Positions 1 to 7,960 of a stretch of 27,537 nt of DNA are shown piece after piece. The notes under the pieces are model-generated. The model was not told the DNA's origin. It ran no database searches and saw only the letters and a list, made by a program, of their open reading frames with translations. The DNA is from JBQCDV01 sp051960855. GTDB lineage: Bacteria; Actinomycetota; Actinomycetes; JAJZTN01. The position numbers were made by a program, and so were the translations under genes. The first letter of the stretch is position 1; each line of letters opens with the position of its first letter. The stretch is taken from contig JBQCDV010000171.1 in NCBI GenBank assembly GCA_051960855.1, positions 1-27,537 on the forward strand. The letters run 5' to 3'.

Positions 1-628
1 AGGTGGGCTTGACCCCGACCGTGCCGGTCACGGCGGCGGGCTGCCGGATCGAGCCACCGGTGTCGGTGCCGATGGCCAGCGGGGCCTCGAAGGCCGCGAG
101 CGAGGCCGACGAACCACCGCCGCTGCCTCCGGGGATGCGGTCGAGGTCCCAGGGGTTGTGGGTGGGGCCGTAGGCGGAGTTCTCCGTCGACGAGCCCATC
201 GCGAACTCGTCCATGTTGGTCTTGCCCAGGATGACGACCCCGGCGTCCTTGAGCCGCCTCGTCACGGTGGCGTCGTAGGGCGGAAGCCATCCTTCGAGCA
301 TTCGGGAGCCGCAGGTCGTCGGCACCCCGCGCATGGTGAGGACGTCCTTGAGCGCCAGTGGCACCCCGGCGAGGGGGCCGAGAGGCTCGCCCGCCGAACG
401 GCGCTGGTCCACCGCGCGCGCCGCGGCCAGCGCCGCCTCGCCGTCGACGTGCAGGAAGGCGTGGACCTCAGGGTCCACTGCCGAGATGCGGTCGAGGTGG
501 GCCTGCGTCACCTCCACCGCTGAGACGTCGCCGGCGGCGATGCTGGCGGCCAGTTCGGCTGCGGTCGCGCCGACGAGACCATGGGAGTCGCGCAGCGAAC
601 CCGTGGAGGCGGTGCTCGTGTCCGTCAT
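1..628 (-). CDS. gatA: Glutamyl/aspartyl-tRNA amidotransferase subunit A (3' part cut by window edge)
   Basis: GatA is the amidase subunit of the GatCAB complex, which converts Glu-tRNA(Gln) and Asp-tRNA(Asn) to the amidated forms in the cytoplasm. The 209 codons present carry the N-terminal amidase-signature half: an LKD segment with the catalytic Lys (residues about 82-84), a GKTNMDEFAMGSS block, the glycine/serine-rich GGSGGGSSAS loop, and GTDTGGSIRQPA with the cis-Ser and nucleophile Ser region. All three Ser/Ser/Lys triad regions look intact. The ATG at 628 has an AGGAGG ribosome site six bases upstream and follows the gatC stop by one base (TGA-C-ATG), so the two are translationally coupled. 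The C-terminal half and gatB lie outside the window. Identification is secure. Confidence 0.96.
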   Translation of the reverse strand, partial: MTDTSTASTGSLRDSHGLVGATAAELAASIAAGDVSAVEVTQAHLDRISAVDPEVHAFLHVDGEAALAAARAVDQRRSAGEPLGPLAGVPLALKDVLTMRGVPTTCGSRMLEGWLPPYDATVTRRLKDAGVVILGKTNMDEFAMGSSTENSAYGPTHNPWDLDRIPGGSGGGSSASLAAFEAPLAIGTDTGGSIRQPAAVTGTVGVKPT

Positions 629-629
629 G

Positions 630-995
630 TCAGGCCTCCTCTCCCAGGATCCGCGGGACCCGGAAGCGGCCGTCCTCCGCCGCGGGAGCCTGGGCGAGGA
701 CCTCCTCGCGGGGCAGGCTGGGACGCACCACATCGGGGCGGGTGACGTTCGTCAGGGGCAGGGCGTGGCTGGTCGGAGGGATGTCGCCGGCTGCGACCTC
801 GGCAACGCGCGCGACCGACCCGAGGATGACGTCGAGCTGCGGCGCGAGGTGCTCCAGCTCGTCCTGAGACAGCTCGATGCGCGCGAGCCGGGCCAGCGCG
901 GCGACGTCCTCCGGGGTCAGGGCGGCGGTGGCGTCCACCGCGGCAGGCGGCGCGGTCGCACCGTTCGTCGCTGTTGCTGCTGTCTCAGGGGGCAC
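630..995 (-). CDS. gatC: Glutamyl/aspartyl-tRNA amidotransferase subunit C
   Basis: GatC is the small subunit that wraps and stabilises GatA in the GatCAB amidotransferase. The 121-residue product has the typical N-terminal block (TPEDVAALARLARIELSQDE, about residues 27-46) and the C-terminal motif R-P-D-V-V-R-P-S-L. It ends in a G-R-F-R-V-P-R-I-L tail typical of the family. It is about 20 residues longer than usual because of an Ala/Thr-rich N-terminus. The GTG at 995 has no clear ribosome site, and an internal GTG near residue 20 would give the usual length, so the start is uncertain. It lies 10 bases after the GGDEF-EAL gene and one base before gatA. Confidence 0.93.
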   Translation of the reverse strand: MPPETAATATNGATAPPAAVDATAALTPEDVAALARLARIELSQDELEHLAPQLDVILGSVARVAEVAAGDIPPTSHALPLTNVTRPDVVRPSLPREEVLAQAPAAEDGRFRVPRILGEEA

Positions 996-1005
996 GACGG
1001 GCAGT

Positions 1006-3078
1006 TTACGGAGTGCGCGTGAGCTCCGGCGCCGCAGCGGAGTCGCCGACGGCCACCAGGCGCGAACGACGTTCGTCGAGCCAGGCGGTCATCGCCTCGG
1101 CCGGCATCGGACGCCCGATCAGCCACCCCTGCGCCTCGTCGCAGCCGAGCCCGCAGAGCCGGTGCAGGATGTCGGCGGTCTCGACGCCCTCGGCGACGAC
1201 CCGGAGGCCGAGCCCGTGGGCGAGACCGACGATCGACCGCACGACCGTGGCCTCCGTCGCCGCCTCCACGCGTGCGACGAAGGACCGGTCGATCTTCACC
1301 TCACTCACGGGCAGCTGGGTCAGCAGCGTCAGTGAGCTGTAGCCGGTGCCGAAGTCGTCGAGGCTGACCTTGATGCCGCGGGCGCGCAGCCGGCCGAGGA
1401 GCTCGCGGCCGGTCTCGAGGTCCTCCAGGCCCACGCGCTCGGTGATCTCGAGCACCAGCGACTTGGCTGGCAGGGACCAGCGCTCGAGCCCAGCGAACAC
1501 CCGGTCGGTGAAGCCGGGATCGGCCAGGTCGCGCACGCTGATGTTGACGGCTACCGGCACGGGGATGCCCTGCGACTCCCAGGCGGCGGCCTGTCGGAGA
1601 GCCTGCTCGAGGATTGCGTCGGTGAGCCGCGGCATGAGACCGGTGTCCTCGGCCAGCGGGATGAAGTCGTCGGGCATTACGAGGCCACGAGCGGGGTGCA
1701 TCCAGCGCACGAGGGCCTCGACTCCGGTGATGCGACCGTCGCAGGCGTCGATCTTCGGCTGGAAGTGCAGCACGAGCTCGTCGAGCTCGAGTGCGCGGCG
1801 CAGCGTGCCGAGCAAGCCGAGACGCTCGGGTGAGTTGAGGTCCTTCTCCGGCTGGTAGACCTCGACACCCGTCCGGCCGAACTTCGCCAGGTACATGGCT
1901 ACGTCCGCCCGCTGGTGCAGCTGCTCGACGGTGTCGCCGTGGTCGGGATGCAGCGCGATCCCGATGCTGGCATCCAGGTCGATCATGAGGCCGTCGATGC
2001 TGATCGGGTCCGCGATTGCCTCTCGGATCCGGTTGGCGGCCGTCAGCGCCGGCTCGAGCCGGGTGTCGGGCAGCAGGACAGCGAACTCGTCGCCGCCGAG
2101 CCGCGCCACCATGTCCTCGTTGCGGAGGGAGGACTCCAGCCGCTCGGCGACCACCTGGAGCACGCGGTCGCCGACGGGATGACCGAGGGTGTCGTTGACC
2201 TCCTTGAACCGGTCGAGGTCGAGGAGGAACAGCGCCAGGGCGCCTCCGTTGCGCTCGCTGCTCTGCAGCAGCCGCTCGGCGCGCTCGAGCAGCAGGGCCC
2301 GGTTGGCCAGACCGGTGAGCGAGTCGTGCTGGGCCTCCCGCTCACGGGCGAGGCTGATCTCGGCGTTCTTGTAGAAGGCGAGCAGCGGCACCAGGAACAG
2401 CGGCAGCAGCGCCGGCGCAGTGCCCATGCAGACGGCGAGCAGCGGCGTGATCAGCAGCAGCGCACCGGTGGCCGCAGCCTGGTAGGCGAGGTCTTCCATC
2501 AAGACCGGCCAGAAGCGGTCGCCCTGCATGAGGGCCACGGCCTCGGTCACGGCGGAGTTGTTGACCACGAAGTACGCGACGATCGATGCGACGATCACCG
2601 GCAGGTCCGCGATCGCCGGCACATGCGGATGCTGGGGGCTGGCGTGGTAGCCAAAGACCGCGAGCACGCCGGAGGCGGCGGCGAGGCTGATCGTGTACTG
2701 ACCGATGTTGAACGCGGTGCGGAACCATGCCCGCTTGCGCACGACCCCGGTGACGACCACGCCGATCGCCATGAGCAGCGCGGCAGTGGTGAAGCCGAGG
2801 TACAACAGGCCGGCAAAGGCAAACGGCAGCGAGGTCGCGATGCCGGTCGGGTCGCCCAGCCCGGGCAGGAAAAGCGGTCGGACGTCGCCGAACACGACGA
2901 GCACGAGCGCCACCCAGAACGCGACCGACGTCAGCAGCAGCGTGAGTCCCGACACGCCCAAACCGACGAGGCCGAGCAGGCCGAGCAGCGCCCCGGAGGC
3001 GATGACGGTCGTCAGGTACGCGAGAAACGTGTGCCGGGCGAGCGTGGGCAGGCGGTTGCGCGTGTCGACAGAGCTCAC
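1006..3078 (-). CDS. Membrane-bound GGDEF-EAL cyclic-di-GMP protein (RmdB-like)
   Basis: The 690-residue protein would make or degrade cyclic di-GMP at the membrane. Residues about 15-235 are hydrophobic with roughly seven or eight membrane segments. A GGDEF domain follows (about 245-410), with intact GGDEF at 328-332 and an upstream RxxD (RNED) at the position of the inhibitory I-site. The EAL domain (about 425-680) keeps E454-A-L, the N in VAVNIS, LEITE, DDFGTG (574-579), VKIDRSF, AEGVET and the QGW glutamine, so phosphodiesterase activity is expected. The GTG start at 3078 is preceded by GGAGGAGG at good spacing. An open frame continues upstream to about 3690 but there it is antisense-free shadow of ligA in another frame. 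Streptomyces has a GGDEF-EAL phosphodiesterase, RmdB, which I recall lying next to ligA; orthology is inferred from this context. Confidence 0.92.
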   Translation of the reverse strand: MSSVDTRNRLPTLARHTFLAYLTTVIASGALLGLLGLVGLGVSGLTLLLTSVAFWVALVLVVFGDVRPLFLPGLGDPTGIATSLPFAFAGLLYLGFTTAALLMAIGVVVTGVVRKRAWFRTAFNIGQYTISLAAASGVLAVFGYHASPQHPHVPAIADLPVIVASIVAYFVVNNSAVTEAVALMQGDRFWPVLMEDLAYQAAATGALLLITPLLAVCMGTAPALLPLFLVPLLAFYKNAEISLAREREAQHDSLTGLANRALLLERAERLLQSSERNGGALALFLLDLDRFKEVNDTLGHPVGDRVLQVVAERLESSLRNEDMVARLGGDEFAVLLPDTRLEPALTAANRIREAIADPISIDGLMIDLDASIGIALHPDHGDTVEQLHQRADVAMYLAKFGRTGVEVYQPEKDLNSPERLGLLGTLRRALELDELVLHFQPKIDACDGRITGVEALVRWMHPARGLVMPDDFIPLAEDTGLMPRLTDAILEQALRQAAAWESQGIPVPVAVNISVRDLADPGFTDRVFAGLERWSLPAKSLVLEITERVGLEDLETGRELLGRLRARGIKVSLDDFGTGYSSLTLLTQLPVSEVKIDRSFVARVEAATEATVVRSIVGLAHGLGLRVVAEGVETADILHRLCGLGCDEAQGWLIGRPMPAEAMTAWLDERRSRLVAVGDSAAAPELTRTP

Positions 3079-3178
3079 CGCGCTGCCCCTCCTCCACCTA
3101 GATCCTCGACCGCGAGTGTGCCGAACATCGGCCGGTAAGGGGCGGAACTTGAGCAAGGGCAACCTCCGCGGTCTCGCG

Positions 3179-3409
3179 CTAGCCCTCCACAGGCAGGGCC
3201 AACGGCGCCGCCGCCTCCGGTCCCTGCTCGAGCAGGACGGTGAACCCGGCCTCGTCCAGGATCGGCCGCTTGAGCTCGACGGCCTTGTCGTACTTGCTGC
3301 CCGGGCTGTCCCCCACCACCACGAAGTCGGTCTTGCGGGAGACCGATCCCGACGCCTTCCCACCGCGGGCGAGGATCGCCTCCTTGGCCTCGTCCCGGGA
3401 GTAGGACGC
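3179..3409 (-). pseudogene. Untranslated remainder of the LigA BRCT domain, in frame after the amber codon
   Basis: Reading on past the TAG in the ligA frame gives 76 further codons and then TAG at 3181-3179. They encode a recognisable BRCT domain: ASYSRDEAKEAILARGGK, then GSVSRKTDFVVVG with the expected GxxSxKTxxVVVG pattern, GSKYDKAVEL, and a short Pro/Ala/Leu tail. Strict conservation of these residues with no further stop or frameshift indicates that the interruption is recent or not real. There is no start codon with a ribosome site that would plausibly translate this piece alone. Confidence 0.85.
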
Positions 3410-5266
3410 CTACGAGGCGGTGACGACGACCGTGAGGCCCTCGAGCGTGCGGGCGACGCCTTCGGCTGGCGCGTCCTCCAGCCGAACGCCGGCGTCGCGC
3501 CACCTCTCGACGACTCCTCGGTGCCAGTCGACCTCCCACCATTCGCGCAGCGCACGGGCGATGACAGGCCCGACGCCCTCGACGCCGGCCAGCTCGGTCT
3601 CGTCGGCGGCGAAGACCGCGTCGAGGGAGCCGAAGTGCTGGGCGAGGGCGCGGGCGGCCGTGGGCCCCACATGGCGGATGGACAGCGCAACCAGGACGCG
3701 CCACAGCGGGCGGTCCTTGGCCTCGTCGAGGTTGCGCAGCAACCGCTCTCCGTTGGCGGTCAGACCGCCGTCTTTGCGACGGAAGAGCGGCACGCGCAGC
3801 AGCTGCTCCTCGGTGAGGGAGAAGATGTCCCCCTCGTCGGCGAGGACGCCAGCTTCCAGCAGTGCCTGCGCAGCCTCGTAGCCGAGCACCTCGATGTCGA
3901 AGGCACCGCGGCCAGCGACATGGAACACGCGCTCCCGCAGCTGCGAGGGACACGACCGGGTGTTGGGGCATCGAATGTCGGCGTCGCCCTCCCGCTCGTA
4001 GGCGAGCGGAGTGCCGCAGGCAGGGCACAGCGTCGGCATCACGAACGCCCGCTCGGTGCCGTCACGCAGCGCCACGACCGGCCCCACGATCTCGGGAATC
4101 ACGTCACCCGCTTTGCGCACCACGACGGTGTCGCCGATGAGGACGCCCTTGCGCTTGACCTCGCTCGCGTTGTGAAGGGTGGCGAGCTGGACGGTGGAAC
4201 CGCCCACCTTGACCGGTTCCATGACGCCGAACGGCGTCACTCGACCGGTGCGGCCGACGTTGACGGTGATGTCGAGGAGCCTCGTGTTGGCCTCCTCGGG
4301 CGGGTACTTGTAGGCGATGGCCCACCGCGGTGCGCGCGAGGTCGAGCCAAGCCGCCGCTGCAGGCCGATCTGGTCGACCTTCACCACGACTCCGTCGATC
4401 TCGTGCTCTACGTCGTGGCGGTGCTCGGCGTAGTGCTCGATGAACCCCAGCACCTCCGGCAGCCCTGAGACGACGCGCGCGCGCTCGCTGACCGGCAGCC
4501 CCCATCCCGCCAGCAGGTCGTACGCCTGCGACTGCCGCTGCAGGGGCAGCTGCGCGCCCTCGACACGGCCCAGGCCGTGGCAGACGAGTGCGAGCGGGCG
4601 GCTGGCCGTGATGCGCGGGTCCTTCTGGCGAAGAGAACCGGCCGCAGCGCTACGGGGATTGGCGAACGGCGCGCGGCCTGACTCCACCAGCCCGGCGTTG
4701 AGCGGCTCGAACTGCTCGACGAGGCAGTACACCTCGCCGCGCACCTCGAGGACAGAGGGGTGCGCGTCACCCTCGAGCCGGTGAGGGACGCCTCGGATGC
4801 CCAGGACATTGAGCGTGACGTCCTCACCGGTCCGCCCGTCACCGCGGGTGGCAGCACGCACGAGACGGCCGTCCTCGTAGAGCAGGTTGATGGCCAGTCC
4901 GTCGACCTTGAGCTCGCAGAGGTAGTCGAAGCCGACGTCCTCGAGGCCCCGCCGCACCCGCTCGTCCCATGCCCTGAGCTCGTCAGGGCTGAAGACGTTG
5001 TCCAGGCTGAGCATGCGCTCGAGGTGGTCGACGGCTTGGAACTCGGTGCTGTACGTGCCCCCCACCGTCTGAGTCGGCGACTCCGGTGTGCGGAGCGCGG
5101 GGTACTCCTCCTCGAGCGCCTGCAGGCGTCGCATCAGCGCGTCGTAGTCCGCGTCCGAGATGGTCGGCTGGTCGCGGAGGAAGTACGCCACCCGGGCGGC
5201 GTTGATCTCCTCGCTCAAGCGCCCGTGCTCGTGCCGGGCGGCATCCTCGCCGCGACCGCTGCTCAC
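3410..5266 (-). CDS. ligA: NAD-dependent DNA ligase, ended by an in-frame TAG at the start of the BRCT domain
   Basis: LigA seals 5'-phosphate/3'-OH nicks in DNA using NAD+ and is normally essential. The 618 residues before the stop contain the Ia/adenylation domain with the CELKVDG motif (AMP-accepting Lys about 120), the OB-fold (GRTGRVTPFG at about 338), a four-cysteine zinc finger (C414, C417, C433, C439) and the helix-hairpin-helix region (about 450-600). Only the first BRCT strand (GLTVVVTAS) is made before TAG at 3412-3410. The remaining BRCT residues stay open in the same frame to 3179, giving a family-typical total of about 695 codons. Start GTG at 5266 has AGGAG six bases upstream and follows the preceding stop by one base. 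The stop may be a genuine truncation, a leaky codon or a sequencing error. Confidence 0.93.
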   Translation of the reverse strand: MSSGRGEDAARHEHGRLSEEINAARVAYFLRDQPTISDADYDALMRRLQALEEEYPALRTPESPTQTVGGTYSTEFQAVDHLERMLSLDNVFSPDELRAWDERVRRGLEDVGFDYLCELKVDGLAINLLYEDGRLVRAATRGDGRTGEDVTLNVLGIRGVPHRLEGDAHPSVLEVRGEVYCLVEQFEPLNAGLVESGRAPFANPRSAAAGSLRQKDPRITASRPLALVCHGLGRVEGAQLPLQRQSQAYDLLAGWGLPVSERARVVSGLPEVLGFIEHYAEHRHDVEHEIDGVVVKVDQIGLQRRLGSTSRAPRWAIAYKYPPEEANTRLLDITVNVGRTGRVTPFGVMEPVKVGGSTVQLATLHNASEVKRKGVLIGDTVVVRKAGDVIPEIVGPVVALRDGTERAFVMPTLCPACGTPLAYEREGDADIRCPNTRSCPSQLRERVFHVAGRGAFDIEVLGYEAAQALLEAGVLADEGDIFSLTEEQLLRVPLFRRKDGGLTANGERLLRNLDEAKDRPLWRVLVALSIRHVGPTAARALAQHFGSLDAVFAADETELAGVEGVGPVIARALREWWEVDWHRGVVERWRDAGVRLEDAPAEGVARTLEGLTVVVTAS

Positions 5267-5267
5267 G

Positions 5268-6410
5268 TCACTCTCCTGTCCGCCGGTCCCGACCAGCTCG
5301 ATGGTCGCCGGGCTCCACGCCGCGCACCGGCGCGGCGCCGGCCGGTGCATCCTCCAGCAGGCGCTGCATGGCTTCCCGTGCAGCCCGGTAGGCGGTCACC
5401 GCCTGCTGCTGGGTGACACCGGCGAGACCGCACGCTGGCGTGAGGACGGCACGCTGGGCCAGCTCGGGAGCGGGCTCCCCCAACACCCGAGCCAGCCGAC
5501 GCACCGCCTCAGTGCCCGCCACAGCCGCGCCCGGCACAGTTGTCGGTCCCGTGGGGAGAGCGCCGAGAAAGAGCGGCGCCATGCCAGGGCGCGCCGCGTC
5601 CCACAGCTCGCCAACCGCATCCAGTGCAGCCGCGTCCAGCACGGAGAGATCGAACGACACCGCATCCGCCCCCGCGTCGCCCAGCAGCGACAGTGGCAGC
5701 TGCTGAGCGCAGCAATGCACGACGACCGGGCAGCCCGCGGCGTGAGCGGCGTCGATGACCACGGCGAGGCCGTCGCGAGCGTCCGGCTTCGGGACCTCCC
5801 GCAGGCGTCCGAAGCCCGACTGCGTCGGGATGCGACCTGCCAGGACGGCCGGCAGTGACGGCTCGTCGAGCTGCACGACGATATACGCCCCTGGAACTCG
5901 TCTGCCGAGGGTTGCCACGACCCCCTCGACTGCCGCTGCCAGCGACTGGGCCAGGTCCCGCACCGCTCCCGGGTCCCCGAGCGCACGCCCACCGCGAGGC
6001 AGCTCGACCCCGGCGGCCAGCGTCCAGGGACCTGCGACCGCGACCTTGAGCGGCCCGCGGTAACCGTCGAAGACCTCCTCGACGGCGTCCAGGTCGGCAG
6101 CGAGGAAACCGGCTGCTCGGCGCTCATCGCGCCCCGCACGCTCGACCAGCCGCCACCCGCTCGGTTGCAGGTCCACATGCAGGTCGACGAGCAGCCCCGC
6201 GGCCCGCCCGATGAGGTCCGCGCCCGGACCCCGCTCAGGCAGCTCAGGCAGGTGCGGAAAATCCGGCAGCTCGTCGGCGACGAGACGCGCAGCCTCCAGA
6301 GCGTCGGTCCCAGGCAGACTGCCGACTCCGGTCGCGACGCCGCCTGGCAGGAGCCGGCGTGGCGGCGGTTCTGGCGGCCGTTCTGGCGCTCCGGAGGTCA
6401 TGGGAGGCAC
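5268..6410 (-). CDS. MetE-like (cobalamin-independent methionine synthase family) zinc protein
   Basis: This 380-residue protein resembles the C-terminal catalytic barrel of MetE and the short methionine-synthase-II-like proteins encoded beside ligA in actinobacteria. It shows an N-terminal ATGVGSLPG segment (about 30-38) and probable zinc ligands His232 and Cys234 in VVHCC and Cys327 in TPACGLAG, spaced as in MetE. The large N-terminal MetE domain is absent, so its methyl donor and acceptor cannot be stated. GTG at 6410 is preferred because AGGGGGA lies upstream. ATG 6401 and ATG 6437 are alternatives with poorer ribosome sites. Its stop is one base before the ligA GTG, so ligA is probably translated by coupling to it. 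It diverges from the CopD-like gene across 41 bases, which must hold both promoters. Confidence 0.82.
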   Translation of the reverse strand: MPPMTSGAPERPPEPPPRRLLPGGVATGVGSLPGTDALEAARLVADELPDFPHLPELPERGPGADLIGRAAGLLVDLHVDLQPSGWRLVERAGRDERRAAGFLAADLDAVEEVFDGYRGPLKVAVAGPWTLAAGVELPRGGRALGDPGAVRDLAQSLAAAVEGVVATLGRRVPGAYIVVQLDEPSLPAVLAGRIPTQSGFGRLREVPKPDARDGLAVVIDAAHAAGCPVVVHCCAQQLPLSLLGDAGADAVSFDLSVLDAAALDAVGELWDAARPGMAPLFLGALPTGPTTVPGAAVAGTEAVRRLARVLGEPAPELAQRAVLTPACGLAGVTQQQAVTAYRAAREAMQRLLEDAPAGAAPVRGVEPGDHRAGRDRRTGE

Positions 6411-6451
6411 GCTAACGGGTCCCCCTGACAGGGTCATGTGAGGATGCAGGC

Positions 6452-6847
6452 GTGGAGCATGTCTCGGCCCTCGAAGTCATTCGTCTGACGCTGCATGTCC
6501 TGGCCGCAACGATCTGGGTCGGTGGTCAGCTCGTCCTCGCCGCCCTGGTCCCGACGTTGCGCGGCGTCTCCCCTGACGCTCCCGGCGCCGCCGCGCGTGC
6601 CTTCCGGCGCGTGGCGTGGGGTGCGTTCGCCGTCCTCGTCGTCACCGGGATCTGGAACGTCGTGGCGGAGCCTGACCTGCGGGACAGCGCGCGGCTACAG
6701 GTGAAGTACGCCCTCGTGGTGATCTCCGCCGTCGCGGCTTTCCTCCACGAGCGCGCGAAGACGCGCTCGGCTCTGGCGGCCTGGGGCGGCATCTCCGGTC
6801 TGGCCGCCGTCGCAGCCCTCACGGTCGGAGTGTGGCTGGCGGCCTGA
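6452..6847 (+). CDS. CopD-like small integral membrane protein
   Basis: The 131-residue product has four predicted membrane helices (about residues 7-30, 50-68, 82-98 and 108-130). It has the CopD-type first-helix pattern HVLAATIWVGGQ with a histidine and a tryptophan, and a later VTGIWN motif. CopD-family proteins are linked to copper or haem-linked membrane functions, but short members like this are functionally uncharacterised, so I do not assign a role. Start GTG 6452 has AGGA about ten bases upstream; ATG at 6458 lies in another frame. It is the only plus-strand gene among the left-hand housekeeping genes and converges on mnmA with 21 bases between the stops. Confidence 0.72.
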   Translation: MEHVSALEVIRLTLHVLAATIWVGGQLVLAALVPTLRGVSPDAPGAAARAFRRVAWGAFAVLVVTGIWNVVAEPDLRDSARLQVKYALVVISAVAAFLHERAKTRSALAAWGGISGLAAVAALTVGVWLAA

Positions 6848-6851
6848 GTCG

Positions 6852-6863
6852 CCGACGCGTCGG
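6852..6863. terminator. 12-bp perfect palindrome between convergent genes
   Basis: CCGACGCGTCGG is a perfect palindrome filling most of the 21-base gap between the CopD-like stop and the mnmA stop. It can form only a four-pair stem with a CGCG loop and has no T-run, so a terminator role is weakly supported. Confidence 0.25.
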
Positions 6864-6868
6864 GCCCG

Positions 6869-7960
6869 CTACCGCGATGCGGGGCTGAGCCGCCGCGTCT
6901 GGGCGATGGTGGCGCTGCCGATGACGCGGGTGCCGTCGTAGAGGACGACGGCCTGACCCGGAGCCACGCCACGGTGGGACCGTTCGAGCCGCACCCGCAC
7001 CACCCCGTCCTCGGCGACGGCGACGGCCGGTACCGCCTCGCCATGCGCCCGCACCTGCGCGTCGCAGCGCAGCGCGCCCTGCGGCTGCGGCCCACACCAA
7101 CGGGGACCGATCCCAGTGATCTCGTCGACGTCGAGCTGCTCCGCGGGCCCCACACGCACCGTCTGCGACACCGGCTCGATGTCGAGCACGTAGCGCGGCT
7201 TGCCGTCCTCGGCGGGCACCCCGAGGCGTAGCCCGCGCCGCTGCCCAACGGTGAACTGGTGCGCCCCGGTGTGCTGGCCGACCACGCGCCCGGCCTCGTC
7301 GACGATGTCACCTGGCTGCTCGCCAAGTCGCTGGCGCAGCCACCCACCGGTGTCACCATCGGCGATGAAGCAGATGTCGTGACTATCGGGCTTGTCCGCT
7401 ACTGCGAGCCCGCGGCGCGCAGCCTCGGCTCGCACGTCACCCTTCAGCGAGTCCCCGAGGGGGAACATCGACGCTGCGAGCTGCTCGGCGGTCAGGACAC
7501 CGAGGACATAGGACTGGTCCTTGCCGTGGTCCACCGCGCGGTGCAGCTCCCGGCCCTCCGGCCCGTCCACGAGCCGCGCGTAGTGACCCGTGCAGACGGC
7601 GTCGAAGCCGAGCGCCACCGCCCGGTCCAGCACAGCCGCGAACTTGATCTTCTCGTTGCAGCGCAGACACGGGTTCGGCGTGCGCCCTGCCGCGTACTCG
7701 GCCACGAAGTCGTCGACGACGGAGGCGGCGAACTGCTCGGAAAGGTCCCAGACGTAGAAAGGGATCCCGAGGACGTCGGCGGCCCGCCGGGCGTCGTGAC
7801 TGTCCTCGACGCTGCAGCAGCCCCGCGCGCCGCTCCGGAGGGTCGCAGGGGTGCGGCTCAGGGCCAGATGAACGCCGGTGACCTCATGACCCTCGTCGAC
7901 AGCGCGAGCCGCGGCGACCGCGGAGTCGACGCCGCCGCTCATGGCGGCGAGGACGCGCAT
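6869..7960 (-). CDS. mnmA: tRNA-specific 2-thiouridylase
   Basis: MnmA (TrmU) activates U34 of tRNA Lys, Glu and Gln with ATP and inserts sulfur to give 2-thiouridine. The 363-residue protein has the N-terminal PP-loop SGGVDS (8-13), catalytic Cys98 in NPCLRCN, the tRNA-interacting GKDQSY region, and the persulfide-accepting Cys197 in DICFI. A central TVGQRRGL segment and a C-terminal beta-barrel ending near residue 360 complete the usual layout. Its ATG shares one base with the desulfurase stop (TGATG), tying sulfur donor and acceptor in one message. Length and motifs are normal and nothing looks defective. Confidence 0.97.
   Translation of the reverse strand: MRVLAAMSGGVDSAVAAARAVDEGHEVTGVHLALSRTPATLRSGARGCCSVEDSHDARRAADVLGIPFYVWDLSEQFAASVVDDFVAEYAAGRTPNPCLRCNEKIKFAAVLDRAVALGFDAVCTGHYARLVDGPEGRELHRAVDHGKDQSYVLGVLTAEQLAASMFPLGDSLKGDVRAEAARRGLAVADKPDSHDICFIADGDTGGWLRQRLGEQPGDIVDEAGRVVGQHTGAHQFTVGQRRGLRLGVPAEDGKPRYVLDIEPVSQTVRVGPAEQLDVDEITGIGPRWCGPQPQGALRCDAQVRAHGEAVPAVAVAEDGVVRVRLERSHRGVAPGQAVVLYDGTRVIGSATIAQTRRLSPASR

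Noticed and set aside
3110..3135. LexA (SOS) box near CCGATGTTCGGC between ligA and the GGDEF-EAL gene
   Set aside because: Only one half resembles the actinobacterial site, and the required symmetric GAAC/GTTC halves with correct spacing are absent.
3410..3412. Pyrrolysine insertion at the ligA TAG
   Set aside because: No pyrrolysine machinery is visible, the position is not catalytic, and pyrrolysine is not expected in this lineage or protein.
3079..3690. N-terminal extension of the GGDEF-EAL protein over ligA
   Set aside because: The extension is Arg/Pro/Ser-rich noise overlapping the BRCT coding region; the GTG at 3078 has a strong ribosome site.
1915..4468. Long plus-strand open frames of 407 and 587 codons opposite the GGDEF-EAL and ligA genes
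   Set aside because: They are antisense mirrors of two clearly recognisable genes, with Arg/Gln/Gly-rich compositions and no domain. High GC makes such frames common.
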